A stretch of DNA of 22,833 bases, taken from an uncultured Bacteroidales bacterium (GTDB lineage: Bacteria; Bacteroidota; Bacteroidia; Bacteroidales; UBA932). Made by a program: the position numbers and the translations under genes. The first letter of the stretch is position 1. The number at the start of each line of letters is the position of its first letter. The notes below the pieces were generated by a model that was not told the DNA's origin, searched no databases, and saw only the letters and a program-made list of their open reading frames with translations. Location: contig CAMJHJ010000010.1 in the NCBI GenBank assembly GCA_946405485.1, positions 1 to 22,833 of the forward strand, in the 5' to 3' direction. This document shows positions 22,054 to 22,833 of the stretch, piece after piece.

Positions 22054-22833
22054 ATCGGTCGATCGGCAGCGTTTCCCCCTCACTCTTGGCAACCAGCACA
22101 GCCACGCAAGTATCGCCATAGACATTGACCGCCGTGCGCAGCATATCCAGGATGCGGTCCACGCCGATCACCAGCCCGATTCCTTCCACGGGCAGCCCCA
22201 CAGCGCTCAGGATGATCGCCATCATCACCATCGCCGACATCGGGATGCCGGCCGAGCCGATGGCGCAAAGGACGGAAGTCAGCGAAATAAGCAGGGTCTG
22301 GAGCAGGGTCAGCTGCACCCCGTAGACCTGCGCTACGAAAATGACCGCCACACACTCCAGCAGCGCAGCCCCGTTCATGTTGATGGTCGCGCCCAGCGAC
22401 ACCACGAACTGCGTGATGCCTTTCGAAACCCCATCCTTCTTTTCCACCGCGTCCAGGGTAAAGGGGATGGTCGCACCGGACGACGCCGTGGAGAAAGCGG
22501 TCAGCAGCGGGACGCCCATGTTGCGCAGATGCTGCCCGGGACGCACTTTCCCTACGAAACGAAGCAGCAGGGGCAGCGTCACGAAAGTCTGGAACGCCAG
22601 GCCCGCCGCGACCGTCAGGACATACAGCAGCATCCCCTTCAGCATCCCCCAGACATCGCCGATCTTGGCGAACTGGACCGCAACCACGGCAAAAATACCC
22701 AGCGGGGCGAATTTCAGGATCCAGCCCGTGACTTTCATCGTCAGTTCGTATCCGCCGTTCAGAAAACCCAGCATAGACGCCTGCCCCTCCGGAGAAATGC
22801 GGGTCACGAAGAAGCCGATGACCAGTGAAAGGA
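22052..22833 (-). CDS. Dicarboxylate/amino acid:cation symporter (DAACS/SLC1), N-terminus cut by window edge
   Basis: The C-terminal 260 residues of a sodium- or proton-coupled transporter, probably for glutamate, aspartate or C4-dicarboxylates. The reading frame stays open through the right edge, so the GTG at 22807 is internal and not a start. Visible family motifs are the serine-rich hairpin TAFSTASSGATIPFTLDAVE, SLGATINMNGAALLE, and the last helix GVDRILDMLRTAVNVYGD. The arginine that binds acidic side chains and the aspartates of the last helix are kept. The one clear deviation is NMNGA for the usual NMDGT, which changes a sodium-ligand aspartate to asparagine. It is much closer to canonical members than the symporter encoded at 5150. 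It ends convergently with the outer-membrane protein gene. Confidence 0.94.
   Translation of the reverse strand, partial: LSLVIGFFVTRISPEGQASMLGFLNGGYELTMKVTGWILKFAPLGIFAVVAVQFAKIGDVWGMLKGMLLYVLTVAAGLAFQTFVTLPLLLRFVGKVRPGQHLRNMGVPLLTAFSTASSGATIPFTLDAVEKKDGVSKGITQFVVSLGATINMNGAALLECVAVIFVAQVYGVQLTLLQTLLISLTSVLCAIGSAGIPMSAMVMMAIILSAVGLPVEGIGLVIGVDRILDMLRTAVNVYGDTCVAVLVAKSEGETLPIDR

Noticed and set aside
22805..22807. GTG as start of the right-edge symporter
   Set aside because: The frame continues open to the window edge with membrane-like sequence (SLVIGFF), and the family needs about 150 more N-terminal residues.
1..22833. Mobile elements, CRISPR arrays, phage or toxin-antitoxin genes
   Set aside because: No transposase, integrase, direct-repeat array with spacers or paired small genes were seen on either strand; tRNA-Ala shows no adjacent integrase or repeated 3' end.

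Overview
The window looks like a chromosomal segment of a fairly GC-rich Bacteroidota, most likely of the order Bacteroidales. Supporting evidence is a SusC/SusD pair with BACON-domain and metallophosphoesterase lipoproteins, PspC and TPR-type HTH families usual in this group, and several Bacteroidota-style promoters (TTTG-N19-TAnnTTTG). I cannot name the genus. I see no insertion sequences, integrases, phage genes or CRISPR arrays.

Layout. (1) 1-3035, minus strand: a MacB-type efflux ABC module with one ATPase and two FtsX-like permeases, the last running off the left edge. It has an almost perfect promoter in the 105-base divergent gap at 3036-3140. (2) 3141-6403, plus strand: four overlapping genes. 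They encode a di-iron (ScdA_N plus hemerythrin) protein fused to a LuxR-type HTH, the queuosine enzyme QueH, a CYTH triphosphatase and a divergent DAACS-family symporter. tRNA-Ala(GGC) follows at 6455-6527, then a bidirectional terminator. (3) 6561-10740, minus strand: read from its promoter this runs M13 metallopeptidase lipoprotein, PspC membrane protein, membrane-anchored HTH regulator, and an aldo/keto reductase carrying two [4Fe-4S] clusters. (4) 10907-21458, minus strand: a Sus-like locus read in the order calcineurin-type phosphoesterase lipoprotein, SusC, SusD, large BACON/OB-fold lipoprotein, closed by a hairpin terminator. (5) 21575-22000, plus strand: a small predicted outer-membrane barrel protein with its own promoter and terminator. 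(6) 22052 to the right edge, minus strand: the C-terminal part of a canonical dicarboxylate/amino acid:cation symporter.

How the parts may work together (inference). The Sus-like locus lacks any glycoside hydrolase, polysaccharide lyase or local regulator. Its only recognisable enzyme is a phosphoesterase, so a phosphate-bearing ligand is a reasonable but unproven guess. The di-iron HTH protein lies beside the efflux operon and could sense NO, oxygen or redox state. A 22-base inverted repeat covering the efflux promoter's -33 box is a candidate operator. The most distinctive items are this regulator, the duplicated module in the BACON lipoprotein, the unusual active-site residues of the 5150 symporter, and two regulator genes whose -7 boxes sit only 5-6 bases before the start codon.
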